Positions 16,017 through 24,011 of a stretch of DNA of 64,000 nt are shown here, one piece after another. The DNA comes from HRBIN30 sp964534275 (GTDB lineage Bacteria; Desulfobacterota; Binatia; HRBIN30), in contig CAZHQG010000015.1 in NCBI GenBank assembly GCA_964534275.1, positions 17,684 to 81,683 of the forward strand. Reading direction: 5' to 3'. A model generated the notes under the pieces. It was not told the origin of the DNA and made no database searches. It saw only the letters and a program-made list of their open reading frames with translations. The position numbers and the translations under genes were made by a program. The stretch's first letter is position 1. Every line of letters begins with the position of its first letter.

Positions 16017-17378
16017 ATGCTACAGATTCCGCGGGTGGAAACGAGTCCGCCACCCCTGTTGTCTCTGGAAATCTACGCGCAGCGGCGGCGGCAGTTCATG
16101 GATCGTATCGGTCATGCTGCTGCCGCGTTGTTCGTCGCAGCGCCGGTTGCAGTGCGTTCCAACGACGTGGAATTTCCGTACCGGCCAGACAACGACCTGC
16201 TGTACCTCACGGGTTTCCCGGAACCTGAGGCAGCTTGTTTGCTGCTCCCCGGCCATCCAGAGCACGAGTACGTGTTGTTCGTGCGCCCATTCGATCGCGA
16301 ACGGGAAGTTTGGGTGGGGCGCCATGCCGGAGTGGAAGGTGCTACCGCCCAGTTTGGTGCACAGCGAGCGTTTCCGATCCACCAAATCGATCAGGTTGTT
16401 GGCGAGCTCGTGAGTGGTCGAGACGAACTCTACTTTCGGTTCGGGCGTGACTGGGAGTTCAACCAGCGCGTTGTCGGTTGGATGAGGCAGTGGCAGCAAC
16501 TGCGTCCTCGGAGCGGGCACGGTCCGGTCGTGCTGCGCGACCCTGCAGCAGTCCTGCACGAGATGCGCTTACGTAAGGCGCCAGAGGAGGTGCAACTCTT
16601 GGAGAGTGCGGCTCGCATCGGGGCTGCAGGGCACTTACGTGCGATGGAGGAAGTTCGCGGTGGGATGTACGAGTTCGAAGTCGAAGCGCTTCTCGACAGT
16701 ACGTTCCGGCGTCTTGGTGCGAGTGGGCCGGCTTATCCGTCGATCGTCGCTTCGGGGCCCAACGCAACGGTGCTGCATTACACCCACAACAACCGACTCC
16801 TGGCCGAGGGCGAGCTCATTCTCATCGACGCCGGGGCGGAGTACGGTTTCTACTGTTCCGACATCACCCGCACGTTCCCCGTAGGGCGCGCCTTTTCTCC
16901 CGCGCAAAGAGCGCTGTACGAGCTAGTGCTGGCGGCCCAAAAGGCGGCGATTGCGGAAGTCCGCCCCGGTGTCCCCTACGATCGACCGCATCGCCGAGCC
17001 ATCGAGGTGTTAGTGGATGGCTTGCTCGAACTGAAGCTTCTCCAAGGTGACCGGAAGGAGATTATCGAGCAAGAGCAATACCGGAAGTTCTATATGCACC
17101 GAACCAGTCACTGGCTCGGCATGGATGTTCATGATGTGGGTGCGTACAAGATCGATGAACAGTTTCGGAACTTGGAGCCGGGGTTTGTGCTTACCGTCGA
17201 GCCGGGCTTGTATGTGCGAGAGGACTGTGGCGATGTACCTGAGGAGTTCCGCGGGATCGGCATCCGGATCGAGGACGACGTCCTGGTGACCGAGAGAGGG
17301 CACGAAGTTCTCACTGCTGCGGTTCCAAAAGAAACCGAGGAAATCGAAGCAATCCGACGGAGTGCGGTGCCCAATTGA
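16017..17378 (+). CDS. pepP: Xaa-Pro aminopeptidase (M24B)
   Basis: 453 residues, the usual length of PepP. The N-terminal creatinase-like domain (about 15-160) includes the PepP-type NDVEFPYRPDNDLLYLTGF. The pita-bread catalytic domain carries all dinuclear Mn ligands: Asp in LIDAGAEYGFYCSDITRTFP (two Asp), His in HRTSHWLGMDVHDVG, Glu in TVEPGLYV and Glu in GIGIRIEDDVLVT. It removes N-terminal residues before proline in the cytoplasm. It lies 6 bases after the slipin gene and its stop overlaps the TTG start of the next gene. Confidence 0.93.
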   Translation: MLQIPRVETSPPPLLSLEIYAQRRRQFMDRIGHAAAALFVAAPVAVRSNDVEFPYRPDNDLLYLTGFPEPEAACLLLPGHPEHEYVLFVRPFDREREVWVGRHAGVEGATAQFGAQRAFPIHQIDQVVGELVSGRDELYFRFGRDWEFNQRVVGWMRQWQQLRPRSGHGPVVLRDPAAVLHEMRLRKAPEEVQLLESAARIGAAGHLRAMEEVRGGMYEFEVEALLDSTFRRLGASGPAYPSIVASGPNATVLHYTHNNRLLAEGELILIDAGAEYGFYCSDITRTFPVGRAFSPAQRALYELVLAAQKAAIAEVRPGVPYDRPHRRAIEVLVDGLLELKLLQGDRKEIIEQEQYRKFYMHRTSHWLGMDVHDVGAYKIDEQFRNLEPGFVLTVEPGLYVREDCGDVPEEFRGIGIRIEDDVLVTERGHEVLTAAVPKETEEIEAIRRSAVPN

Positions 17379-18469
17379 GGTCATGGGACATAGCCGTCGT
17401 CGGAGGCGGCATCGTCGGCAGCGCCATTGCGTACGAGCTTTGCGTAGCCGGGCTCCGTGTGGCGGTGTTCGATGACTCCCGCTGGCCCGGGAAGGCAAGT
17501 GTCGCGGCTAGCGGATTGCTGATTGCTGGCCAGGATGGACTGGAAACCACGCGTTCCGGACGAGCGATCGGAGAAAGCTTGCGCCTGTACCCAGACTGGG
17601 TCGCCCGTATCGAGCGAGCGGCGGGTGTGGCGGTGCATTACGTGCCGGGCTCGGTGCTTCGAGTTGCTGCGAACGAAGCTGAAGAGGCCCGGTTGCGAGC
17701 GGTCTGGAAGGAGGCACAGGTGGCTCATGCGGAGTGCGACTGGATTGGTCCGGAGGAGCTCGCGCAAATCCTTGAGAGGCCGTCTACCTTCCGTGGGGCC
17801 ATTCGGTTCCTGTCGGAAGCTACCGTGGCCGCCGAGAGGTTACTACGTGCCCTTCGGCAGGTTTGCATGGCCAATAGGGCTATGTGGGAAGACAGCGCCG
17901 TCCGTGAGATTCGGCACGTCCGTGGAGGCTGGGAGCTCGTGACTTCCACGATGACCGTACGGGCAGCGGAGCTCGTGTTAGCTTGTGGGTACCGAACGGT
18001 GCAGTGGGCCGATCGGTTGGGATTTCCCTTGCTCCTCCATCCTGTGCGAGGCATGGCGTACCGGGTGCTGGATCCACGCGCAGGCTCGGCTGCGGTGGTG
18101 GCGGGCGCGATGCATGCGGTTTCCCAAGCCGAGGGTTTCGTGATTGTGGGCAGCACGGTGGAGCGAGGACAAGGCACGCCTAGGATTTCTGCGTCGACGT
18201 TTGCCCGTCTTCGGACGCGGAGCTTAGCTGCGTTTCCGTGGCTGCAGCACGAGCCGGTCGTGGAAGTGCGTTGCGGCATTCGCCCGGGAAGCCGCGTGGG
18301 TCGTCCCGTGGTCGCGCGTGTGCCGCAAGGTTCTGGATTGATCGTCGCTTGCGGGCACTATCGTTCCGGCTTTGCCTTGGCACCGTTGACAGCGCGTGTT
18401 GTCCGGGAGATTGTCTTTGGCACGTCGCGATCAGATGGGGCGCGCTGGTTCGCGTTTCCCAGTAGCTAA
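17375..18469 (+). CDS. FAD-dependent amine oxidase, glycine oxidase (ThiO)-like
   Basis: 364 residues. The start is TTG 17375, overlapping the pepP stop (TTGA), which suggests coupling. The Rossmann motif DIAVVGGGIVGSAIAYELCVAGLRVAVFDD (residues about 5-34) and the DAO-family signatures SVAASGLLIAG near 50 and PVRGMAYRV (about 224) indicate a D-amino-acid-oxidase-type flavoenzyme. The length and the C-terminal G-x-R-P/S...GLIVACGHYRSGFALAP pattern fit ThiO, which makes iminoglycine for the thiazole ring of thiamine. A ThiF/MoeB-like and a ThiS/MoaD-like gene lie 7-8 kb away, but no thiG or thiE is present, so another amine substrate is possible. Confidence 0.75.
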   Translation: MRSWDIAVVGGGIVGSAIAYELCVAGLRVAVFDDSRWPGKASVAASGLLIAGQDGLETTRSGRAIGESLRLYPDWVARIERAAGVAVHYVPGSVLRVAANEAEEARLRAVWKEAQVAHAECDWIGPEELAQILERPSTFRGAIRFLSEATVAAERLLRALRQVCMANRAMWEDSAVREIRHVRGGWELVTSTMTVRAAELVLACGYRTVQWADRLGFPLLLHPVRGMAYRVLDPRAGSAAVVAGAMHAVSQAEGFVIVGSTVERGQGTPRISASTFARLRTRSLAAFPWLQHEPVVEVRCGIRPGSRVGRPVVARVPQGSGLIVACGHYRSGFALAPLTARVVREIVFGTSRSDGARWFAFPSS

Positions 18470-18504
18470 ACTGAGGACTTGCCAAATGCTCCAGAGGAGG
18501 TGGT

Positions 18505-19242
18505 ATGGCGGAAATTGTTCCGAGAACCGAAGAAATGACCTTTGTTCGCGAAGGCGAGACGCTGCGCGGTTTTGGCGCGTGGTTACCGAAGCACGATCGG
18601 ATGCCTGCCGTGATCGTCGTCCACGATGTGCACGGGCTTTCGGACCACTATCGGGGCATTGCACGCCGGTTGGCGGATGAGGGTTTCTTCGCGTTTGCGG
18701 TGGACCTCTATTCCCGCGAGGGAGCACCTCGCCTTCGTTCCCCGGAAGAAGTGCAGGACTGGATCAAGAAACTGGATGATCGCCGTGTCTTAGGCGACAT
18801 CGATGCGGCCGTGAGGTTTTTGCGCAGTCGCATCGAGGTCCGGGGAAGCTCGATTGGAATCATTGGTTTTTGCCTGGGTGGGCAGTACGCATTTCTGGCT
18901 GCGTGCTTAGGGTCGGGCCTTGCCGCCTGCGTTAGCTTTTATGGCATGCTGCGATGGCGCGAAAAGGCTCCCAACAAGGTAGAGGACCCCTTGGAAGTAG
19001 CGGACCGCCTGTCGTGCCCCTTCCTCGGACTTTATGGGGAGGAAGACCCGCTGATTCCTCGATCGGACATCAAAGAGTTGGAGGCGATTCTCAAACGGGA
19101 GGGAAAACAATTCAAAATCAAAATCTACCGCAACGCGGGGCACGCCTTCTTTAACGACACCCGTCCGGACGCATATCGTCCCGAGGCAGCTCGGGATGCG
19201 TGGCGGCGGTGCGTGGATTTCTTTCACGAGCACCTTGGGTGA
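18505..19242 (+). CDS. Dienelactone hydrolase-family alpha/beta hydrolase
   Basis: 245 residues from ATG 18505, with GAGGAGG upstream. The catalytic triad of carboxymethylenebutenolidase-type enzymes is visible: Cys in GIIGFCLGGQYA (about residue 120), Asp in YGEEDPLIP (about 179) and His in RNAGHAFFND (about 212). The oxyanion and substrate loops (VVHDVHGLSDHYRGIARRLA) fit. In degradation pathways DLH opens dienelactones from catechols, but many homologues have other ester substrates and no aromatic-degradation genes are near. Ten bases separate it from lipB. Confidence 0.85.
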   Translation: MAEIVPRTEEMTFVREGETLRGFGAWLPKHDRMPAVIVVHDVHGLSDHYRGIARRLADEGFFAFAVDLYSREGAPRLRSPEEVQDWIKKLDDRRVLGDIDAAVRFLRSRIEVRGSSIGIIGFCLGGQYAFLAACLGSGLAACVSFYGMLRWREKAPNKVEDPLEVADRLSCPFLGLYGEEDPLIPRSDIKELEAILKREGKQFKIKIYRNAGHAFFNDTRPDAYRPEAARDAWRRCVDFFHEHLG

Positions 19243-19251
19243 AGACGGACC

Positions 19252-20019
19252 GTGACAGAAGCACGAGTGCCGAACAATCCGTCTGGCGAATATGCTGAAG
19301 GCGCCGAAGGTTCGAAGCGCGTGTGGATCAACGTGGACGCGGGTTGGCGCGGCGAGACTAAATCGACGGACAGTGTGGGTGGGCAGCTAGCCGTCTGGAT
19401 GCTCGGGCGCGTGCCTTACGAACACGCGCTGGCTTTGCAAGAGCAGCTCGTGGCTCGGAAGCTCAGCGGAGACGCGACGGATTACCTGCTCGTGCTAGAG
19501 CACGACCCCGTTTTCACGCTCGGGCGGGGTGCGTCGGACAATGATTTGTGCGGTGCTGATCGCAAACTCGGTATTCCCGCATTCCGGGTCGGGCGAGGAG
19601 GAGGCGTAACGTACCATGGTCCTGGCCAGCTCGTTGCCTACCCGATTGTACGACTACGGCGGCCGAGTGTGCGGGCCTATGTGGAGTTGTTGTTGGATGT
19701 TGTCGTGGAAGTGTGCGCACGGTTTGGCGTGCGCGCTTGGGCGGATCGAGAACAAATTGGAGTATGGACGGAGCGTGGGAAGATTGCCTCGGTCGGAGTT
19801 GGGATTCGCCGTTGGGTCGCTTTCCATGGGGTGGCGCTGAACGTGAGGAACTCGCTCGACCCATTCCAGCAGATCGTTGTATGTCGCACGCCAGGGCTGG
19901 CGGTGACGAGCTTGGCGCTGGAGTTACAGCGTGCTCCTGAGATAAGCGACGTGGTTCCTTGTTTTGTGGAGGTGTTTTCGGTGTACTGGCGCAAGTTTAT
20001 GGAAGCGAGGCCAAAATAA
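19252..20019 (+). CDS. lipB: Octanoyl-ACP:protein N-octanoyltransferase
   Basis: 255 residues from GTG 19252. It moves octanoate from ACP to lipoyl domains, the step before LipA (next gene). Family motifs are present: RVGRGGGVTYHGPGQLVAYP (about 104-123) and the catalytic Lys in GKIASVGVGIRRWVAFHG. The catalytic Cys is in IVVCRTPGLAVTSL (about residue 208), but the usual P-C-G context is V-C-R. The N-terminus is about 35 residues longer than usual, so the true start may be internal (for example near LAVWMLGRVPYEHAL). The stop and the lipA ATG are directly adjacent. Confidence 0.9.
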   Translation: MTEARVPNNPSGEYAEGAEGSKRVWINVDAGWRGETKSTDSVGGQLAVWMLGRVPYEHALALQEQLVARKLSGDATDYLLVLEHDPVFTLGRGASDNDLCGADRKLGIPAFRVGRGGGVTYHGPGQLVAYPIVRLRRPSVRAYVELLLDVVVEVCARFGVRAWADREQIGVWTERGKIASVGVGIRRWVAFHGVALNVRNSLDPFQQIVVCRTPGLAVTSLALELQRAPEISDVVPCFVEVFSVYWRKFMEARPK

Positions 20020-20880
20020 ATGGAAGTGCGCCGTCGACATCCTCCGTGGCTCAAGGTTCGCGCACCTGTAGGCGACGAATTTTTTGCCACCAGGCGGACC
20101 GTAAAGGAATGGAAGCTGCACACCGTGTGCGAAGAAGCCCGCTGCCCGAACATCGGGGAGTGTTGGGCACACGGAACGGCCACGTTCATGCTGCTTGGTG
20201 ATGTGTGCACCCGGAATTGTGGGTTTTGTGCGGTGAAACATGGTCGCCCGCTGTCGGTTGACCCGGAGGAGCCGCGGCGGGTTGCTGGGGCGGTGTCGGC
20301 TCTCGGCTTGCGGCATGTAGTGATTACTTCTGTCGATCGTGACGACCTGCCCGATGGCGGCGCAAGCCAGTTTGCACGCACGGCGGAGGCGATCAAGGAA
20401 ACGGTTCCCGGATGTTCCGTCGAAGTATTGATACCAGACTTCCAGGGAAACGAGGCGTCGTTACGGACGGTACTCGAAGCGCCGATCGACGTGCTGAACC
20501 ACAACGTGGAAACAGTGCCGCGGTTGTACAAGCGCGTAAGACCCGGAGCGCGATACGAGCGGTCGTTAGAGCTGTTGGATCGAGCAAAGCGAATCCGCCC
20601 TGACGTTCGGACAAAAACCGGGCTTATGCTTGGCCTCGGAGAGGAGCTAGCCGAGGTGCTTGGAGTCCTTCGCGACTTGGTGGCGATTCGGTGCGACATC
20701 CTCACGTTGGGGCAGTACTTGCAGCCGACTGCACGTCATCTGCCAGTGGTGCGCTACGTGCCACCCGAGGAGTTTGCGGAATTGCGCAAGGAAGCCCTAG
20801 CTATGGGGTTTCGATACGTCGAATCGGGCCCGTTGGTGCGCAGTTCGTACCACGCCTGGTTGCACGTCGCCAATACGTAA
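20020..20880 (+). CDS. lipA: Lipoyl synthase (radical SAM)
   Basis: 286 residues, the usual size. It inserts two sulfurs into protein-bound octanoyl groups. Both [4Fe-4S] clusters are visible: the auxiliary CEEARCPNIGECW (C-x4-C-x5-C) near 37-50 and the radical-SAM CTRNCGFC (C-x3-C-x2-C) near 63-71. The terminal R-S-S-Y motif, a ligand to the auxiliary cluster, is kept in GPLVRSSYHA. It directly follows lipB and forms a two-gene lipoylation unit that would serve lipoyl-dependent dehydrogenases or the glycine cleavage system encoded elsewhere. Confidence 0.96.
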   Translation: MEVRRRHPPWLKVRAPVGDEFFATRRTVKEWKLHTVCEEARCPNIGECWAHGTATFMLLGDVCTRNCGFCAVKHGRPLSVDPEEPRRVAGAVSALGLRHVVITSVDRDDLPDGGASQFARTAEAIKETVPGCSVEVLIPDFQGNEASLRTVLEAPIDVLNHNVETVPRLYKRVRPGARYERSLELLDRAKRIRPDVRTKTGLMLGLGEELAEVLGVLRDLVAIRCDILTLGQYLQPTARHLPVVRYVPPEEFAELRKEALAMGFRYVESGPLVRSSYHAWLHVANT

Positions 20881-20964
20881 AGAAATCCGTGGTGGAAATG
20901 TGGACAGTCCGCGTAGTTTTTGCGAAGAACGGGCATCAACTTACGGTTCGGAGGGGACTGAGGC

Positions 20965-21573
20965 ATGATTGTGCTGTACGACTTCCCGGAATGTCCCTAT
21001 GCGCAGAAAGTTCGCATAGTCTTGGCGGAAAAGGAGCTGGAATTCGAAACGAAAGTGGTCGATCTTCGTAAGGGTGAGCAACGTGCGGCCGAGTTTTTGA
21101 AACTAAACCCGCTCGGGAAGGTGCCCGTATTAGTGGACGATGAAGCGGTCGTGTACGATTCCACGATTATCAACGAGTACCTCGACGAAGAGTACCCGAA
21201 TCCTCCGTTGATGCCCGAGGATTCGTGGGGCCGAGCGAAGGTGCGCATGATGGAGGACATGGCTGACATGCTCTTTACGCCACGCGTGGAGCTTGTGCAG
21301 GCGGAACTACGTCGTCCCGAGGCGGAACGCGATCAGGAAAAAGTTCGGCGATTGCAGACAGAAATCCTTCACCTGTTGCGCCGATTGGAACAAACTCTCG
21401 GAAGTCGATCCTTCGTAGCGGGTGACTTCTTTTCGCTTGCGGACGCAGCCTTCGTGCCCGGTCTTCTGGCTCTGCCATCGCTGGGGATCGAACTCGACTC
21501 TAGCCTTCAGGCTGTCCAACGGTGGCTCCACGCCCTGCAAGGGCGACCGAGTGTGCGTGCCCTGGCTGGATAA
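20965..21573 (+). CDS. Glutathione S-transferase-family protein
   Basis: 202 residues. The N-terminal thioredoxin-like domain starts IVLYDFPECPYAQKVRIVLAEK, with a C-P-Y-A site typical of omega/beta-like or SspA-like GSTs, and contains the cis-Pro segment GKVPVLVDDEAVVYDSTIINEYL that binds the gamma-glutamyl part of glutathione. The helical C-terminal domain ends with the N-capping-box region FSLADAAFVPGL. Detoxification and stress-response adaptor roles are both possible. Separate from lipA by 84 bases. Confidence 0.85.
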   Translation: MIVLYDFPECPYAQKVRIVLAEKELEFETKVVDLRKGEQRAAEFLKLNPLGKVPVLVDDEAVVYDSTIINEYLDEEYPNPPLMPEDSWGRAKVRMMEDMADMLFTPRVELVQAELRRPEAERDQEKVRRLQTEILHLLRRLEQTLGSRSFVAGDFFSLADAAFVPGLLALPSLGIELDSSLQAVQRWLHALQGRPSVRALAG

Positions 21574-21611
21574 GCCAGTTTGCCCAATTGACAGGTTGGC
21601 GCTCTGCCGGT

Positions 21612-21631
21612 AATTGTTATCGAGACAAATT
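21612..21631. promoter_or_regulatory. Inverted repeat in the rubrerythrin promoter, candidate Fur/PerR-type operator
   Basis: AATTGT (21612-21617), a 7-base centre and ACAAATT (21625-21631), an AT-rich palindrome in GC-rich DNA just upstream of the rubrerythrin Shine-Dalgarno. A TTGACA (21588-21593) lies upstream. A Fur/PerR-family gene is in the same gene run, so this is a plausible operator. It is not a perfect match to the classical PerR box. Confidence 0.4.
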
Positions 21632-21653
21632 CCTAATAAGGAGGAGCGTAGGT

Positions 21654-22085
21654 ATGGCCAAGAGTTTGGCAGGCACGAAGACCCACGAGAATCTCAAAAC
21701 CGCCTTTGCCGGAGAATCGCAAGCAAACCGGCGATACCTGTACTTTGCGCGCCGGGCAGACATCGAGGGATATCCGGACATCGGTGGTCTCTTTCGCGAT
21801 ACGTCGGAGGCGGAAACCGGGCACGCGTTCGGCCATCTGGATTTCTTGAAAGAAGTCGGAGATCCGGTGACGAACGTACCCATTGGAGACACCGAAAAGA
21901 ACCTCAAGTCGGCAATCGAGGGTGAAACCTACGAATACACTCAAATGTATCCGGGATTCGCAAAGACCGCCCGGGAGGAAGGCTTTCCAGAAATTGCCGA
22001 GTGGTTCGAAACGTTAGCCCGGGCGGAGAAGTCGCACGCCGGCCGTTTTCAGAAAGGGCTCGATTCCCTGAAGGCAGCGTCCTGA
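21654..22085 (+). CDS. Rubrerythrin-type ferritin-like diiron protein without rubredoxin domain
   Basis: 143 residues from ATG 21654, with a near-perfect AAGGAGGA upstream. The four-helix diiron site is visible: Glu in AFAGESQANRRYLYFA, ExxH in SEAETGHAFGH, Glu in AIEGETYEYTQMYPG and ExxH in LARAEKSHAGRF. The C-terminal Cys4 rubredoxin domain of classical rubrerythrin is absent, so it needs an external electron donor. The role is peroxide reduction or iron handling. A strong hairpin terminator follows, and then DUF3501 and Fur-family genes. Confidence 0.92.
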   Translation: MAKSLAGTKTHENLKTAFAGESQANRRYLYFARRADIEGYPDIGGLFRDTSEAETGHAFGHLDFLKEVGDPVTNVPIGDTEKNLKSAIEGETYEYTQMYPGFAKTAREEGFPEIAEWFETLARAEKSHAGRFQKGLDSLKAAS

Positions 22086-22108
22086 GCCGGGTCGTAGGAA
22101 AAATTGCG

Positions 22109-22155
22109 CTGGCCGGTGTGCGCGAAAAAACTGGTCGCACACCGGCCAGTTTGTT
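22109..22155 (+). terminator. Long-stem terminator after the rubrerythrin gene
   Basis: A perfect 14-bp stem (22109-22122 with 22136-22149, beginning CTGGCCGGTGTGCG), an A-rich loop and the T-rich TTTGTTGTT tail. Partial read-through would let the abundant rubrerythrin message feed the downstream genes at lower level. Confidence 0.8.
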
Positions 22156-22184
22156 GTTCAAGGTTCAAGAAACAGCAAAGAACC

Positions 22185-22766
22185 ATGCCCGTTGTTCCGG
22201 TCACTCTTGACGAAATCGTCGGGCTTGCACGGTACGAAGACATTCGCTCCGAAGTGCGGGCCCGCATCATCGAACTCAAAAAGCGTCGCCGGGTTTCCGT
22301 GGGCGACCGGGTGAGCTTCGTCTTCGAGAACCACGATACCGTGTGGTTTCAGATCCAGGAGATGCTTCGCGCAGAGCACATCGTGGACTTGGATCGTGTG
22401 CGCGAGGAGATCGCCGTGTACAACGCCCTCTTGCCAGGACCGAATGAATTGAGCGCCACGATGTTTTTGGAGATTACGGAGTTGGAGCGGGTGCGCGAGG
22501 AACTCCTCCGGTTCATGGGAATCGACGAATGTGTACGGCTCGAAGTCGGTAGCCTGCAGTTAAAGGGCTTGTTCGAACCCGGTCGGGCAAAGGAAGACAA
22601 ACTCAGTGCAGTGCAATACGTGCGCTTTGCCTGCCCATCGGAAACGGCAAAGCTGTTGCAAGACCCTTCCGTACCTGCGCGCCTCGTGATCGAACACCCG
22701 AACTATCGTGAATCGGCGGAACTCCCGGTGGAGGTGCGGGAGTCGCTAGCGCAAGATCTGCTGTGA
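22185..22766 (+). CDS. DUF3501-family protein
   Basis: 193 residues from ATG 22185 (MPVVPVTLDEIVGLARYEDIR). The conserved DUF3501 features are seen: a helical basic segment (IIELKKRRRVSVGDRVSFVFENHDTVWFQIQEMLRAE, about 26-62) and EIAVYNALLPGPNELSATMFLEI (about 72-94). This family has no established biochemical function but is known to sit next to rubrerythrin and Fe-S oxidoreductase genes, as here, pointing to oxidative stress or iron biology. Its TGA overlaps the GTG start of the Fur-family gene. Confidence 0.85.
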   Translation: MPVVPVTLDEIVGLARYEDIRSEVRARIIELKKRRRVSVGDRVSFVFENHDTVWFQIQEMLRAEHIVDLDRVREEIAVYNALLPGPNELSATMFLEITELERVREELLRFMGIDECVRLEVGSLQLKGLFEPGRAKEDKLSAVQYVRFACPSETAKLLQDPSVPARLVIEHPNYRESAELPVEVRESLAQDLL

Positions 22767-23200
22767 AGATCACGTCCAGTCAACGGCATACTCGGCAACT
22801 GCAGGTTGTGTGGGAAGCTGTTGCCGAAATTAGAGACCACCCTACAGCCGAGCAGGTGTTCGCGCGTGCCCGGAGGCGGTTGCGATCCATCAGCCGTGGA
22901 ACGGTGTACCGCAATTTAGAAAAGCTGGCAGACCAGGGGCGGTTGCTGCAATTGCGGATGCCAGACGGGATTTTACGGTTCGACGCCACGGTCGAAGCGC
23001 ACGATCATTTTATTTGCGAACGCTGTGGTCGCATTATGGATGTGCCCCTTGTCGAAACGCCGACTGCGAAAACGTTGGAGAGCGAGGGATTTCGTGTGAC
23101 CCGCCGGCTGGTTACGTGGTTAGGGTACTGCCCTACGTGCCAGACGAACAACACCGGTACCAGATGGAGGAAGAAGTGGCGAGCGAGCGCCGGTGTGTGA
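22763..23200 (+). CDS. Fur/PerR-family metalloregulator
   Basis: 145 residues from GTG 22763 (4-base overlap with DUF3501). The winged helix (ISRGTVYRNLEKLADQGRLL, about 43-62) is followed by the metal-sensing dimerisation domain. HPTAEQVF and the cluster RFDATVEAHDHFICERCGRIMDV hold the His/Asp ligands of the PerR sensory site. Two CxxC motifs (CERC, CPTC) form the structural zinc site. The Asp in RFD and genomic coupling to rubrerythrin favour peroxide sensing (PerR-like) over iron sensing. It may bind the inverted repeat at 21612. Confidence 0.88.
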   Translation: MKITSSQRHTRQLQVVWEAVAEIRDHPTAEQVFARARRRLRSISRGTVYRNLEKLADQGRLLQLRMPDGILRFDATVEAHDHFICERCGRIMDVPLVETPTAKTLESEGFRVTRRLVTWLGYCPTCQTNNTGTRWRKKWRASAGV

Positions 23201-23208
23201 GGGAAAGC

Positions 23209-23979
23209 ATGTCGTCTTTAGTACCTCGGCGTCTTTCGAGATTCGGGTTTGTCCTGTTCCTCTGCATCCTTTCTGGATGCAGCCGCGACCAAGAAGCTGC
23301 TTCTAGGGAGACAGTAGCGACGCCTGTGATCGACCCGCAGACGGCGGGTTATTTCAACGTATCGGTACAATTTTCGGGAACGCCCCCGGAACCAAAGGCG
23401 ATCGTGATGCGAAGTGCCCCGCAGTGCGCAAAGCTGCACGAGGAGCCAGTTTACGATCGCGCCGTCGTCGTGCAAAACGGCCGGCTTGCAAACGCAGTGG
23501 TTTGGGTGGAAGCGGGTCTAGAAGGCCTCTCCTTCCCGCCTCGAAAAGAACCGATGGTCATCGACCAAAAAGGCTGCCTTTATACTCCGAGGGTTGCCGT
23601 TGTTACGGTTGGGCAGCCAGTCGAGTTTCGGAACAGCGACCCCGAGCCTCACAACGTTCACATCAAAGCCAAGGCAAATCGTGGGGCGAATTTCATGCTG
23701 AACCGAACGGGAACCTCCAGAAGTGTGACCTTCACTGTGCCCGAAGTGGCAGTTACCGTTGGTTGTGACGTACACCCCTGGATGGTCGCCCATGTGGTTG
23801 TCTTACCTCACCCGTTTGGCGCGGTAACGAACGGTGCCGGGAGTGCACGAATTGGACCTTTGCCGCCAGGGGAATACACTGTTGCTGTTTGGCACGAGGT
23901 CTTTGGGAAACGCGAGCAACGCGTTCGGCTGGAGCCGCGCGCGGAAGCGTCCGTCGAGTTCCACTTCGGCGACGGCTGA
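23209..23979 (+). CDS. Cupredoxin-like lipoprotein
   Basis: 256 residues from ATG 23209 (GGGAAAGC upstream, 8 bases after the fur stop). A lipoprotein signal peptide ends in the lipobox LSGC. The central domain (about 120-205) is plastocyanin-like: GQPVEFRNSDPEPHNVH supplies the first His, and VGCDVHPWMVAHVVV supplies Cys, His and Met, together a type 1 copper site. The last ~50 residues (GSARIGPLPPGEYTVAVWHE) form a carboxypeptidase-regulatory-like beta-domain. It may carry electrons or copper on the periplasmic face. Close spacing suggests co-transcription with the Fur-family gene. Confidence 0.82.
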   Translation: MSSLVPRRLSRFGFVLFLCILSGCSRDQEAASRETVATPVIDPQTAGYFNVSVQFSGTPPEPKAIVMRSAPQCAKLHEEPVYDRAVVVQNGRLANAVVWVEAGLEGLSFPPRKEPMVIDQKGCLYTPRVAVVTVGQPVEFRNSDPEPHNVHIKAKANRGANFMLNRTGTSRSVTFTVPEVAVTVGCDVHPWMVAHVVVLPHPFGAVTNGAGSARIGPLPPGEYTVAVWHEVFGKREQRVRLEPRAEASVEFHFGDG

Positions 23980-24011
23980 CTTCGGACGAAGCCAAACGAG
24001 AACGGTTAAGG

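Noticed and set aside
19677..20705. 342-codon minus-strand open frame opposite lipB/lipA
   Set aside because: Ser/Thr/Arg-rich shadow of two clear enzymes.
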